DNA of 64,000 nt from Parapristionchus giblindavisi (GCA_943737045.1 CALSFV010000211.1:1334501-1398500), one strand, 5' to 3'. Counted from the first letter of the stretch, positions 35,122-46,767 are shown. Made by a program: numbers and translations. The notes: a model not told the origin generated them from the letters alone.

Positions 35122-35393
35122 TTTATGTAGTTGTATCGATTTTCTCACTTTGAATTCACCTCGCTCACCTACCGCTAATATATTCGTATTTCTGAAATTG
35201 GAGTGGGAAAGTCGTGATACCGCCACCATCATTACAACATCTGGTTAAGGTATATATTTATTATGTTTTTGTTATGTATATTGTAAAAAAAAAAAGTTGT
35301 TTAGTTGGTAACTACATCATTCTCATCGTTGCTCTCACTCTGATCGCAGTGACCTGCGCACGTAAACGTAGACGACGTCTTGTATCTACTTGA
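35122..35393 (+). CDS. C-terminal exons of a single-pass membrane protein (right copy)
   Basis: Mirror of 16,431-16,702. Exons are 35,122-35,243 (donor GTTAAG) and 35,305-35,393 (acceptor TTGTTTAG, stop TGA at 35,391-35,393). They encode the same juxtamembrane segment, hydrophobic helix NYIILIVALTLIAVTC and basic tail. If the gene's 5' exons lie towards the centre, the LINE at 32,036-34,728 would now sit inside or just upstream of this copy, but not of the left one. Confidence 0.45.
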
Positions 35394-35699
35394 TTCAAGA
35401 ATGATGTCTATGAAGATTCCGTTGTTGTTTAAATTGTATTATCTGTAACAATGAACTTGTCAATCTTATCTTATCTTATTCTTTATTCCACCGTAGTATA
35501 TGTGACTTTGTGTGGCGTTTGAATAACGGGTTGTACCTTACCTTTTATATGTGACATTAAAACGAAATGTCTTTATTACACATATATATAAAGTTGTGAG
35601 ATGCAAAGGGATTGATTTACGCAGGGTTTCAGTAAGGGATATTACGGTATATCTGTCTCTTACCTCGAAGTTCCGATGGCGGAGCGAAGGAGCTAAGGT

Positions 35700-36190
35700 C
35701 ACGGCTATATATCTCTCTCTCTCTCTAGCTATCTATATATGGGAGGTGTCAGGTTTGAGGTCATAGTGCCCATCCCTTCATAATCAAGCAGACGTATGGC
35801 TGCAAAGGATATCCTCTTACCATCTACCTTCCTCTTTCTATCCGATTTCAATCTACCTCTCAACTACCTATCTCTCTTGGTATCCATATCTCTCTCTCTC
35901 TCTCATTCACTCTCTTGATATCCTATCTCTCACTCTCTCTCTCTCTCTCACGACTATATAGCTATCTCTCTAGCTATCTATATATGGGAGGTGTCAGGTG
36001 TGAGGTCATAGTGCCCATCCTTCATAATCAAGCAGACGTATGGCTGCAAAGGATATCCTCTTTCCATCTACCTTCCTCTTTTCTTTCCAATTTCAATCTA
36101 CCTCACAACTACCTCTCTCTTGGTATCCATATCTCTTGCCAGGAGCAAAGGCCTCTCTCTCTTTTCTATTAGGCATAGAGATAATGTAAA
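35700..36190. repeat. Mirror of the about 250-bp GAGA-rich tandem repeat
   Basis: Reverse complement of 13,190-13,700, with two units around CATAATCAAGCAGACGTATG separated by (CT)n. Confidence 0.7.
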
Positions 36191-36753
36191 AGAGAGAGGG
36201 TATAGAGAAGCAGAGTGGTAACGAGCGCAGCGAAGGAGCGAAGGGGCGGAGTTTCGATGTGTGGGAGGAGGCCCCGCCCCTAGGCAGCTCAGTCTATAGC
36301 TTCATTAGTCGACCGTGCGGCTGCGTCTGTCTGGTAAGTCTTTGTTGATTACTGTGATTTCAATTGTTTTTTATCATTGATCTTCAAATAATCGATAATA
36401 TGAATCATTCATCTACAAAAAATCGATAATGTGATGATTTTTTCAAATTGATTACTGTATTATTGATTACTGTTTATTACTGTTGATTATTGTTTATTAC
36501 TGTTGATTATTGTAGTAATTGATTAGAGTGATTTTATTGATTGGCTGATAAGAGTTGTCAATCATTATTATCATTTTGATTGATCTACAAAAAATCGATA
36601 ATGTAAACAAAAAAAAACAACTTAAAAAACATCTCAAAAAACAAAAAAAAAAACAACTTAAAAAACATACAAAAAAACAACTTAAAAAACATCTCAAAAA
36701 AACATCCTATAGACAGCCATTTTTTATGGCGGTCAAGTGGACCTATACTACTG

Positions 36754-38246
36754 TCGGCCAAAAGTCATCGGACACTTTTTCATTTTTAATAACTTTAGAT
36801 TGATCCAGGAAAGCAATCAATCTAATTTTTCAGTAAATGCACAGAATTTATCAAGGAATATAACCATGATGTGTTGATATAATTAAATTAATTCACTGTT
36901 GCATAGTGATGACGCAATCGAAACATACTTTTTTTGAAAATTTATAATTCTTTTGTCCCGTTCTGAAAAAAATATTTTTTTGGAAGAACTGATTTTGAGA
37001 CCCTACCGTTCAGAGGGCAGGTCTTCTAAAATTATGATTCCTCAGCAGGCATTCTTTTCAGAAACGTGCTGCTGAAGACCCGCAGCAAACGTTTTGCTGA
37101 GGTCCACTAGGTAGCACTTGCGCTTTCTCTCTCACATCTCTCGTCCTGCGCATATTTTGATGAAATCTCTTATATGTTAGAGATATTCACTAAAGTTTAT
37201 ACACTATCTCCGAAGTTTGATCTTTCCATTCTTTTTTCTATACAGAAAAGAGTGAATGGTCTCTCTTACAATCGGAACAAGCATTGATTATTTCACGGAT
37301 TTATTCTTTTGAATGTCCTTCATAATTGTTAGTTCCATTTTAAACTAGATATTTGAACTTTTTCTTTTTGTTTACTGGTCCTTCCTAATAATATTCTAAA
37401 TTTGTGATTCTTCTCTTTGAGTTCAATCTCAGTTTCCTCTTCTTTCTTTGTCTATAAGAAAGTACGACCATATGCCATTCACATTTAGCTTGGATAACCA
37501 TTTCAATCAATTGAAATCTGTCTTATTCCTACCTATTCCTATGTAATTTGGTCGTGTATCCCTATTCCTAATCCATATCGATTAGACGCGTCCTATGTAC
37601 ATGTTTATGTCTGAGATCAGACTATGCTCTCTCCGATCCGTACACTTTCTCTTCACATATTCTCTAGTTTGGCATTGTTTAATAATGTATTGATATATTG
37701 ATTGAATAAGATCAAAGATCAAAGACCATTTGCTCGATCCCTTGACCATAATAGCAAATGTGCATTTGACACAAGACTACAGACGTGACCCTCGATGTTT
37801 TCGTAATCGAATTGAGACAGCGTTATCGATCGATTGCAAAGGAACAGAGTAGGGGACAAGATTGGGTGATCTACCCTCTCGCTCCGTTCAATCGACCTCA
37901 GTCTCTTTCTTCCATCTATCTCGATCTCCTTCCCAGCCTCGTTCATAGCTGTTGTTTGTCTGATTGTTGTTCATGTTCGCGTCTTTGATTTTCTAGTGGT
38001 GCATAGGTTTTCTTGGCGTACTTCATTGCTAGGCCACTTTGTTTTAAGCTTGGATTAATGCATGTTAGGCAGTATTTCATTCAATGTGATATTGATTTCA
38101 GTAGATCACTCGTTCATAAATATTATTGATTTCTTTTCCACGTATACTTGTGTCACCCACATCCACATCTCGCCTAAGTATCTTTGACGTTTACAGTGCC
38201 TCCTCCCTTCCCATCCGCACTCGATCTTCACACGTCCCCACTGTAG
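36754..38246. other. Unique DNA between the palindrome and the LDLa gene
   Basis: Single-copy, AT-rich sequence with a small inverted pair GCTGAGG / CCTCAGCAG near 37,040-37,110 and the first GATCAAAGATCAAAG words (37,710). No gene recognised; the last few hundred bases should contain the promoter of the gene starting at 38,247. Confidence 0.4.
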
Positions 38247-40266
38247 ATGGCTCATCCTGTTGAGCCGGAGTTTGGTCGTCACGGAGAGTACAATACTGGA
38301 AGAACTGCTGTTGAGGTTTGATCTTTGATCTTTGATCTTCTTGATCTTTGATAACTTTGATTTTCTCTCTGTATCACAAACCATCAAATCCTTTTTTGAT
38401 TCGTCAGCATTCTCAAAATCGATTAGCAATTATTGATTTGTAACTAATTATTGATTTATCTACTATTTCCAGGCATTCCATCAGGGCGCCTACACTACAC
38501 CCACCAACATGTACCATGGCAACGGGCAAACCGGCGGGTCCATGTGAGTGATTGCGGTAGTCATCCATCTGACCCACTGAACTACCGTATCCCAAGTGTA
38601 ATCCTATCGAATTCTGTAGGAGTCTCTGGATGAAGATGCAGATGCATGCGGACTCGCTGAGGGACGCGATGGGCGACAAGTGCTGTCGATGCCTGCACCA
38701 TGTGAGTTTAGGCGGCTACAGTACCCACTTACACAACGCAGTTAATCACGAACTGACTTTTCCAGATGCCGTAGTTCGTGCTGATCATCGCGATCATAGT
38801 CGTCATCGGTCTGGTAATAGCGGCGGTCCCCATCGCCTTCATTCTCATCTCGAACAGTAGTAGCGGTGAGAAGGCAGAGGCGCAATCGCGACCCGGAGGA
38901 GTCATGTTCCACGTGGGTTGCTTAGGATCTAGACGCAACTTAGGCGTTTAAAGTCTAACGTTAAGCGTTTTTAGTCGCGCTAAAGCATAAGCCTACGGCT
39001 AAACAAACTATAAGTATATGGCTTTTGAATGAGCAATAAATGATCACTCTTAAAATGAATAAGAATCTCCTTGTAAGGTCTGTAATGTTTTCAGCCAATT
39101 CGACACGGATTTGTCTGGCCCGTCTCATCGATAGAATGAATAATGATACGAATGTCATAGAAATACGTTTCTATAACAGGTATCCCATGGCGGAGGCGTG
39201 CTGATGGAAGACGGTAGGGGCGGAGTCTGTGTGGGCGGAGCTTACGCGTAAACTACAGGTATCCCATGGCGGAGGCGTTCTGATGGAAGACGGTAGGGGC
39301 GGAGTCTGTGTGGGCGGAGCTTACGCGTAAACTACAGGTATCCCATGGCGGAGGCGTGCTCGGGACACATTCGACCGTGCACTAGAAGCTGTCAGAAGTG
39401 CGATGAGAAGCTCGACTTCCGATGCACCGATGGACTCTGTAGCAGGAAGATGCAGGTGGGCGGAGCTTTGATGGGCGGGGCTTAAAGGGGCGTGGTTTGA
39501 AAATGGGCGGAGCCTAATACTCGTACATTCAGGTATGTGACGGTATGCAAGATTGCGTCGATGGAGAGGACGAGAAGGAGTGCGACAGGATCTGCGAACC
39601 CCTTGCGTCACCCGTTCAAGTGAGTGCCGTGTGCATGAACGTTGATATCAAAGATTAGATCTAAAAGATCAAAGATCAATTCACGAACCTGCGTGCACCC
39701 CTTTGCCCTGAAACATGACGTGACAAGCGTATTGAGAAGATCTTTGGTAAATACTGTACACGCTTGTGACGTCGTGTTTGTCGATAAATTGTCTGTCAAC
39801 GTTCTTGCATACTGCCTCTGGTGTGGTGTGGTTCGACATTTGATGTGGTAAACGTCGCCTTTAGGTGCGCCACAGGCAACAAGTGCGTCGCCAAGGAGGC
39901 CAAGTGTGACGGAGTACGCGACTGTGACGATGGCAGTGACGATAAAGAGTGCACGCAGGTTCGTGAAGTGATCTTTGATCTTTGATCTTTGATCTTTGAT
40001 CTTTTAGAGCTAATCTTTGATCTTTGCAGTGTCCTGCGTCGGCGCTTCACTGTGTGAAGGACAAGCGCTGCTTCCCGGGCATAGCCCGTTGTGATGGTGT
40101 TCCCGACTGCTCTCATGGCAATGACGAGTCTAACTGCACTTGTGATGGTAAGTGGGCGGAGTCTATCGCTTTGTGGGAGTGGCCTAATTAAATTTTGCCC
40201 TTCAGAATGTACGGGTGGCCACACGGAGACGTACACGTGCGAGTCGACTCTCCATTGCTTCAAGAG
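38247..40266 (+). CDS. Type II membrane protein with LDL-receptor class A repeats (copy A, one frameshift)
   Basis: Exons: 38,247-38,315; 38,473-38,543; 38,620-38,701; 38,775-38,912; 39,180-39,213; 39,259-39,292; 39,338-39,455; 39,533-39,619; 39,865-39,958; 40,030-40,147; 40,206-about 40,266. The cytoplasmic part (about 75 residues) has no signal peptide. Exon 4 gives a signal-anchor VLIIAIIVVIGLVIAAVPIA. Then come LDLa modules with the CDGxxDCxDGxDExxC signature: KLDFRCTDGLCSRKM / VCDGMQDCVDGEDEKEC; KCDGVRDCDDGSDDKEC; RCDGVPDCSHGNDESNC; and a partial fourth. These Ca2+-binding modules mediate ligand binding at the cell surface. The exon 39,533-39,619 has one base more than its copy-B counterpart, which breaks the join to the next module; this may be a real lesion or a sequence error. 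The 3' end is uncertain. Confidence 0.7.
39177..39337 (+). repeat. 79-bp minisatellite containing a 34-base exon
   Basis: Two complete units (GTATCCCATGGCGG...GAAGACG / GTAGGGG...CTACAG) precede the first long LDLa exon; unit B of the duplication has one. Each unit has an acceptor, 34 bases of open sequence and a donor. As 34 is not a multiple of three, successive copies are read in different phases, yet with two copies the frame arrives correctly at exon 39,338. Confidence 0.55.
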
Positions 40267-42103
40267 GTGCAATATTCGATTTTTTGGTCTTTGATCTTTG
40301 ATCTTTGTAGTCTTTGATCTTTGTAGTCTCTTAGTACTAGTTAAAGGAACACATCAATCTAATTTGACTCTCCGCTCTGGCAACACTCTATCGCAATCAA
40401 AAAAGCGAAAGCATTTTCAAGCCGGAGAGTTTTCAATTTGCTCGGTGTATGACGTTAAAATATACTTCAACTAAAAGAATTGAACATTTTAATGGAAGAG
40501 ATGTCTTCGCCCTCTTTACTATTCAATATTGGTAGAGTCCTGGACATGCTAAAAATGGTGACGAAGTTGAAGTCGAAGTTGAAGTTGGAATCGAAGTTGA
40601 AAGTGGAAAAGTTGAAGTTGAATAAACCTGATTCTATCATTCTTCAGGGTGTCTTCAGCGTCTTTACTGATGACGTTTCTGATGATCAGCTCTTTGGATC
40701 TTGCTGTTTATCCACAATCAAGCAACGTCTTCCGTCGTATTTCTGAAATAATAAAGAATTTGGGGTTGTTGTTTGAAATCGGTGTCCAAGCCCGCGAAGT
40801 TAAATAGGTGGAGTCAGCATCGTTATATAAATAGGATTTACCAAAAATGGGCGGCGCCATGCATCGGTATATAAGAACGGGTGTGAGCGAGTATATCTAG
40901 ATCCTTTGACACATGAGATAATAGGGACCCATGGTCTAGAGGATAAGAGCTCGGACAATCAACCGATCGGTTGGTCGGCAGGAAAGTTCGATCGCCCGAG
41001 AAGGATCAGCAAAAGAAATCGTGTCCCAATTGTGACCAATCCTTTTTGCTATTTTTCACTTGATGCATTCTCGCTCTCCCTGCGTTACCGTCAAGTGAGT
41101 GACAGAGGTCCCATAGATTGACTGTGAATCCTGAACTAACTTTTTTAATGAACGTTTTGTTTCAATGAGTTTCACATCACGGGTTAAAACGACCACGCTG
41201 AGTTCAAAAATCGTATTCTTCTTTTCACCACGTTTCATCCAAAACGGAAACCGCGTATACGAATGTGTGCTTACCATAGTTTTCAGTGGGGAATGGCGCG
41301 ATATATGAAGACAAGCCAAATGGGAGTTTTTGGACAGAGTTTAGAGTTAAGGACAGTGTAAAGGTAAAGGTAAAGGTAAAGGTACAACCCGTTATGCAAG
41401 GCACACGAAGTCCTGCGGGTTATCACTGCTAGGCCAGCGATCTTTCAAGGCCAATTCAGTCCGGAGGGCCTAATCTCTTCTTCGGACCTACTTTAGGTGT
41501 AAGTGTAAAGGTAGTGGGTGTTTATCAAAAATGGTTTTCAATGACACTCTGATAATTTCGAGTTCTTTTGTGAGAAGTCCTGTTCATCTGAAACGTCGTG
41601 AGAGTGGTGACATCTACTACGGCTGCTCTTGCACAAAATCGTAATCCACACCACCCATCAATAATCCCTATCGATTGGATCTAGACGGAGTGGGCGGAGC
41701 TTCATCGCCTAAGGTTGGATTTAGTGATTTTAGTGAATTTTAAGATGTCACTCTACGATATCTTGGAGCTAAATAATGTCTGAAACCGTTGACACATATT
41801 GTATATACCCTGATTTTAAGTCCCTACATTTTCGGCATTTATTATTATTATTTATTACAATTTAAGCAAAAAAAAAATCGACCCGCCATATTTCGAAAAT
41901 CGATTCTCTATATAGAAAAATCCTATGAGGGTGCGAAAAATGCACGATTCGCCTGTTGTATTCGTGCTGCATGCTCGTTTCATATCCCAATGATGAGAGT
42001 TAATACCGATTATTTTTTTTCTTGTGTGCTCGATTATCGATTCCCCATTGCCGTATCCGTTTGTATTACCCCTACCGTAACCGTACCTACCGTAACCTAC
42101 CTA
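40267..42103 (+). other. Region downstream of LDLa copy A, no supported gene
   Basis: It contains (GATCTTT)n words (40,285-40,330), a GAAGTTGAAGTTGGAA tract (40,560-40,620), the single CCGCTCTGGCAACACTCTATCG phrase at 40,370 and the GGTAAAGGTACAACCCGTTAT dispersed phrase at 41,360-41,400. Several TATATAA words (40,823, 40,868) could be core promoter elements. The copy in unit B (43,826-45,636) is nearly identical. I see no protein family in the open frames. Confidence 0.4.
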
Positions 42104-42430
42104 CTGTGCGCGCGCGTACACGACGCCGACAACCGCATCGCAATCGCTGTCCTCACAGTACATGGCAACCTCGGCGACCAATCGATTGTATGACGAACGG
42201 TACGTTTTCGTTTATTTATTTATTTATTTATTTATTCTTTATTCCATCAAATATATATAATAATAATAGGGTGATGAGTGAGGGGAGAAGGGGTAGATGG
42301 ATTTCCGTCGCAGAAGCGATTTCGGTTTTGGCCAGTGGCAGTTTGCAATGGGAAGGGTTTCAGGTACGGATTCGAGAAACTCTAACGATAATATTGGGAG
42401 GGAGATTTATCAAGCCTGCACGTATCATTT
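42104..42430 (+). pseudogene. Decayed copy of the next gene's 5' exons (unit A)
   Basis: The segment up to 42,199 encodes AYTTPTTASQSLSSQYMATS like the exon at 45,858-45,968 in unit B, but the acceptor and first 27 or so bases of that exon are gone, and the preceding exon (45,637-45,713 in B) is absent. The following exon (42,270 on) is retained. Unit A's version therefore looks like non-functional debris, in agreement with only unit B being joined to downstream exons. Confidence 0.5.
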
Positions 42431-42455
42431 TTTGAAGTTTACATTTAAATTTAAG

Positions 42456-43825
42456 GGTGGAATGGACGAGCAGAACTGCGCTGGTTCGTGTTCAGCCAGC
42501 AAGAACGAGACGACCGACGAGTCGGAGACGGTGATGTGCGCTGATGGAAGACGGTAGGCCGCGGAGTCTGTGTGGGCGGAGCTTACGCGTAAACTACAGG
42601 TTTGGACCCTTTAGGTCGTCCAAGGACCTTACCGTGCGATAGAACTAGTCTTTAGATGGCATCTGCTTTATCATTGTCAACCGTCTCTTATATAGATATC
42701 TCTTATATATCTGTGAATACAATAGACAAAATATAATATATGAATCTCGTCTCAGACATAATATCGTCTCATCGATAGAATGAATAATGATACGAATGTC
42801 ATAGAAATACGTTTCTATAACAGGTATCCCATGGCGGAGGCGTGCTGATGGAAGACGGTAGGGGCGGAGTTTGTGTGGGCGGAGCTTACGCGTAAACTAC
42901 AGATATCCCATGGCGGAGGCGTGCTCGGGACACATTCGACCGTGTGCTAGAAGCTGTCCGACGTGCGATGAGAAGCTCGACTTCCGATGCACCGATGGAC
43001 TCTGTATCAGGAAGATGCAGGTGGGCGGAGCTTTGATGGGCGGGGCTTAAAGGGGCGTGGTTTGAAAATGGGCGGAGCCTAATACTCGTACATTCAGGGG
43101 TATGTGACGGTATGCAAGATTGCGTCGATGGAGAGGACGAGAAGGAGTGCGACAGGGTGTGCGAGCCCTCGCGTCACTCGTTCAAGTGAGTGCCGTGTGC
43201 ATGAACGTTGATATCAAAGATTAGATCTAAAAGATCAAAGATCAATTCACGAACCTGCGTGCACCCCTTTGCCCTGAAACGTGACGTGACAAGCGTATTG
43301 AGAAGATCTTTGGTAAATACGGTACACCCTTGTGACGTCGTGTTTGTCGATAAATTGTCTGTCAACGTTCTTGCATACTGCCTCTGGTGTGGTGTGGTTC
43401 GACATTTGATGTGGTAAACGTCGCCTTTAGGTGCGCCACAGGCAACAAGTGCGTCGCCAAGGAGGCCAAGTGTGACGGATTACGCGACTGTGACGATGGC
43501 AGTGACGATAAAGAGTGCACGCAGGTTCGTGAAGTGATCTTTGATCTTTGATCTTTGATCTTTTAGAGCAAATCTTTGATCTTTGCATTGTCCTGCGTCT
43601 GCGCTTCACTGCGTGAAGGACAAGCGCTGCTTCCCGGGCATAGCCCGTTGTGATGGTGTTCCCGACTGCTCTCATGGCAATGATGAGTCTAACTGCACTT
43701 GTGATGGTAAGTGGGCGGAGTCTATCGATTTGTGGGCGTGGCCTAATTAAATTTTGCCCTTCAGAATGTACGGGTGGCCACACGGAGACGTACACGTGCG
43801 AGTCGACTCTCCATTGCTTCATGAG
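42456..43825 (+). pseudogene. LDLa repeat gene fragment (copy B), several lesions
   Basis: Exons: 42,456-42,553 (GGMDEQNCAGSCSASKNETT, start of another LDLa, absent from copy A); 42,903-43,020; 43,098-43,185; 43,431-43,524; 43,589-43,706; 43,765-43,825. There is no promoter-proximal or membrane-anchor exon. Compared with copy A, two extra G bases follow the acceptor at 43,097, shifting the CDGMQDC module out of frame, and the acceptor before 43,589 reads CAT instead of CAG. On the other hand the 43,098-43,185 exon ends in the phase (SRHSFK/CATGNKC) that copy A has lost. So copy B is probably a pseudogene that still preserves the ancestral junction. Confidence 0.65.
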
Positions 43826-45574
43826 GTGCAATATTCGATTTTTTGGTCTTTGATCTTTGATCTTTGTAGTCTTTGATCTTTGTAGTCTCTTAGTACTAGT
43901 TAAAGGAACACACCAATCTAATTTGACTCTCCGCTCTGGCAACACTCTATCGCAATCAAAAAAGCGAAAGCATTTTCAAACCGGAGAGTTTTCAATTTGC
44001 TCGGTGTATGACGTTAAAATATACTTCAACTAAAAGAATTGAACATTTTAATGGAAGAGATGTCTTCGCCCTCTTTACTATTCAATATTGGTAGAGTCCC
44101 GGACATGCTAAAAATGGTGACGAAGTTGAAGTCGAAGTTGAAGTTGGAATCGAAGTTGAAAGTGGAAAAGTTGAAGTTGAATAAACCTGATTCTATCATT
44201 CTTCAGGGTGTCTTCAGCGTCTTTACTGATGACGTTTCTGATGATCAGCTCTTTGGATCTTGCTGTTTATCCACAATCAAGCAACGTCTTCCGTCGTATT
44301 TCTGAAATAATAAAGAATTTGGGGTTGTTGTTTGAAATCGGTGTCCAAGCCCGCGAAGTTAAATAGGTGGAGTCAGCATCGTTATATAAATAGGATTTAC
44401 CAAAAATGGGCGGCGCCATGCATCGGTATATAAGAACGGGTGTGAGCGAGTATATCTAGATCCTTTGACACATGAGATAATAGGGACCCATGGTCTAGAG
44501 GATAAGAACTCGGACAATCAACCTATCGGTTGGTCGGCACGAAAGTTCGATCCACCGAGAAGGATCAGCAAAAGAAATCGTGTCCCAATTGTGACCAATC
44601 CTTTTTGCTATTTTTCACTTGATGCATTCTCGCTCTCCCTGCGTTACCGTCAAGTGAGTGACAGAGGTCCCATAGATTGACTGTGAATCCTGAACTAACT
44701 TTTTTAATGAACGTTTTGTTTCAATGAGTTTCACATCAAGTAGGGGTAAAACGACCACGCTGAGTTCAAAAATCGTATTCTTCTTTTCACCGCGTTTCAT
44801 CCAAAGCGGAAACCGCGTATACGAATGTGTGCTTACCATAGTTGTAAGTGGGGAATGGCGCGATATATGAAGACAAGCCAAATGGGAGTTTTTGGACAGA
44901 GTTTAGAGTTAAGGACAGTGTAAAGGTAAAGGTAAAGGTAAAGGTACAACCCGTTATGCAAGGCACACGAAGTCCTGCGGGTTATCACTGCTAGGCCAGC
45001 GATCTTTCAAGGCCAATTCAGTCCGGAGAGCCTAATCTCTTCTTCGGACCTACTTTAGGTGTAAGTGTAAAGGTAGTGGGTGTTTATCGAAAATGGTTTT
45101 CAATGACACTCTGATAATTTCGAGTTCTTTTGTGAGAAGTCCTGTTCATCTGAAACATTGTGAGAGTGGAGACATCTACTACGGCTGCTCTTGCAAAAAA
45201 TCGTAATCCACACCACCCATCAATAATCCCTATCGATTGGATCTAGACGGAGTGGGCGGAGCGCATCGCCTAAGGTAGAATTTAGTGATTTTATTGATTT
45301 TTGAGGTGTCACTCTATGTTATCTTGAAGCTAAATAATTCACGAAACCGTTGACACATATTGTATATACCCTTATGTTACCATACCTTTTCGGTATTTAT
45401 TATTATTATTTATTACAATTTAAGCAAAAAAAATCGACCCACCATATTTCGAAAATCGATTCTCTATATAGAAAAATCCTATGAGGGTGCGAAAAATGCA
45501 CGATTCGCCTGTTGTATTCGTGCTGCATGCTCGTTTCATATCCCAATGATGAGAGTTAATACCGATTATTTTTC

Positions 45575-45626
<52 letters not shown>

Positions 45627-46212
45627 TGTCGTTCAGGTGGCGGAGCGTACTCGTTCGAATCTAACAACAGCCGACAATTATCGATCGCCGCTCTACGCAG
45701 ATCCGCTTGCTAGGTGTGTGCTTGATTATCGATTGCCAGTTACCGTATCCCCCCTTGTATTAACTACCGTAATCGTACCTACCGTAACCTACCTACATAC
45801 CTAGCCGTAATCGTACCTAACGTAACCGTACCTACTGTACCTACCGTAACCGCGCAGGAGTTCGGTGCAAGATCGCGAGCGCGCGTACACAACGCCGACA
45901 ACCGCACCGCAATCGCTGTCCTCACAGTACATGGCAACCTCGGCGACCAATCGATTGTATGACGATCAGTACGTTTTCGTTTATTGATTGATTTTTTTAT
46001 TTATTTATTCTTTATTCCATCAAATATATATAATAATAATAGGGTGATGAGTGAGGGGAGAAGGGGTAGATGGATTTCCGTCGCAGAAGCGATTTTGGTT
46101 TTGGCCAGTGGCAGTTTACACTGGGCAGGGTCTCACGTACGGATTCGAGAAACTTTAACGATAATATTGGGAGGAAGATTTATCAAGCCTGCACGGAAGG
46201 GCTTTTGGGGTG
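42765..46212 (+). repeat. Tandem segmental duplication, unit B
   Basis: Second copy of the 39,121-42,430 unit. It differs by scattered substitutions, one fewer 79-bp minisatellite unit, an (ATT)n expansion at 45,580-45,626 and the extra exon sequence 45,637-45,880. Homology to unit A ends just after GATTTATCAAGCCTGCACG (46,194-46,212). Confidence 0.9.
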
Positions 46213-46767
46213 AAAGAACTAATTCTAAGGGGAGTGAATTCCAAATATCTATACTTCTAGAGGCACATGTATTATGGGTAGTAGAAATCCTATAAGGGAG
46301 AGCAATACGAAATGGATGAGATAGATTGCTTTTGATTTTTTTAAAATTTGTGGTGAAATGTTACGTCCTCCTCGTTTGATATTAGCTAAAACTTGAACGT
46401 GCGCATAGGTCGAATAGCTAGGTTATCGGTTTTCAAAATCCGGCCAGGTTTTTGTAAAATTTTGGCTCAAAATCCGGTCAGGTTTTTCGATTTTTTGTGA
46501 AATTTTGGCTTAAAATCCGGTCAGGCTTGGTACTTTGTAACATACTTTTCGACCTATGAACGTGTGCCGTATGACTTATGAGAGGTCCTAAGACGATGAT
46601 GATTAGATAGAGGTATGTAACATGCTATATATGCAGACTTCGCCATTCCGCCTCCTCATCGCCAGTAAGCAGTCCGGCTACCGTAATCCACGCTCCGTCG
46701 CCGGCGATTCCGGCAAATCGTGGTGGGACCGCGAAGATATTGTGTGGACGAGCGCGTGGCGTCAATG
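45637..46767 (+). CDS. Ser/Thr-rich exons, possibly the 5' part of the GCP-like gene
   Basis: Exons 45,637-45,713 (VAERTRSNLTTADNYRSPLY), 45,858-45,968 (SSVQDRERAYTTPTTAPQSL) and 46,043-about 46,136 join in frame. The first follows GTTCAG and the second GCGCAG. A further open segment 46,637-46,767 (after ATGCAG, before GTATGC) encodes QSGYRNPRSVAGDSGKSWWD. Low-complexity Ser/Thr/Pro-rich N-termini are common in gamma-tubulin complex components, and these exons lie upstream on the same strand as the clear GCP exons. The link across 46.8-52.5 kb, which is almost all repeats, is inference. Confidence 0.4.
46405..46557. mobile_element. Short TIR element 'ATAGGTCG' (copy 3), 9-10 bp target duplication
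   Basis: The ends are ATAGGTCGAA / TTCGACCTAT. The flanks are GAACGTGCGC and GAACGTGTGC (nine of ten identical). It is internally the same as copies 1 and 2, with CAAAATCCGGTCAGG phrases. Likely a MULE-type MITE. Confidence 0.8.

Larger units (their letters stand above)
24612..36753. repeat. Right arm of giant palindrome
   Basis: It is the reverse complement of 12,672-24,506 apart from indels. The approximate mirror rule is left + right = 49,125 at the Argonaute start and 49,118 at its stop, shifting by the two large insertions further out. It ends at CTATACTACTG (36,753); beyond that the two sides of the window share nothing obvious. Confidence 0.9.
39121..42430 (+). repeat. Tandem segmental duplication, unit A
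   Basis: It starts with CGTCTCATCGATAGAATG at 39,121, identical to the start of unit B at 42,765, and runs to the GATTTATCAAGCCTGCACG phrase (42,422; matched at 46,194). The offset is 3,644 bases at the start, 3,566 after an extra 78/79-bp unit in A, and 3,559 near 40.5 kb. The unit spans the 3' half of the LDLa gene, its downstream region and the 5' exons attributed to the next gene. Confidence 0.9.

Noticed and set aside
39960..40030. CRISPR-like array from regularly repeated GATCTTT
   Set aside because: Units are contiguous 7-mers without spacers, in an intron of a eukaryotic gene.
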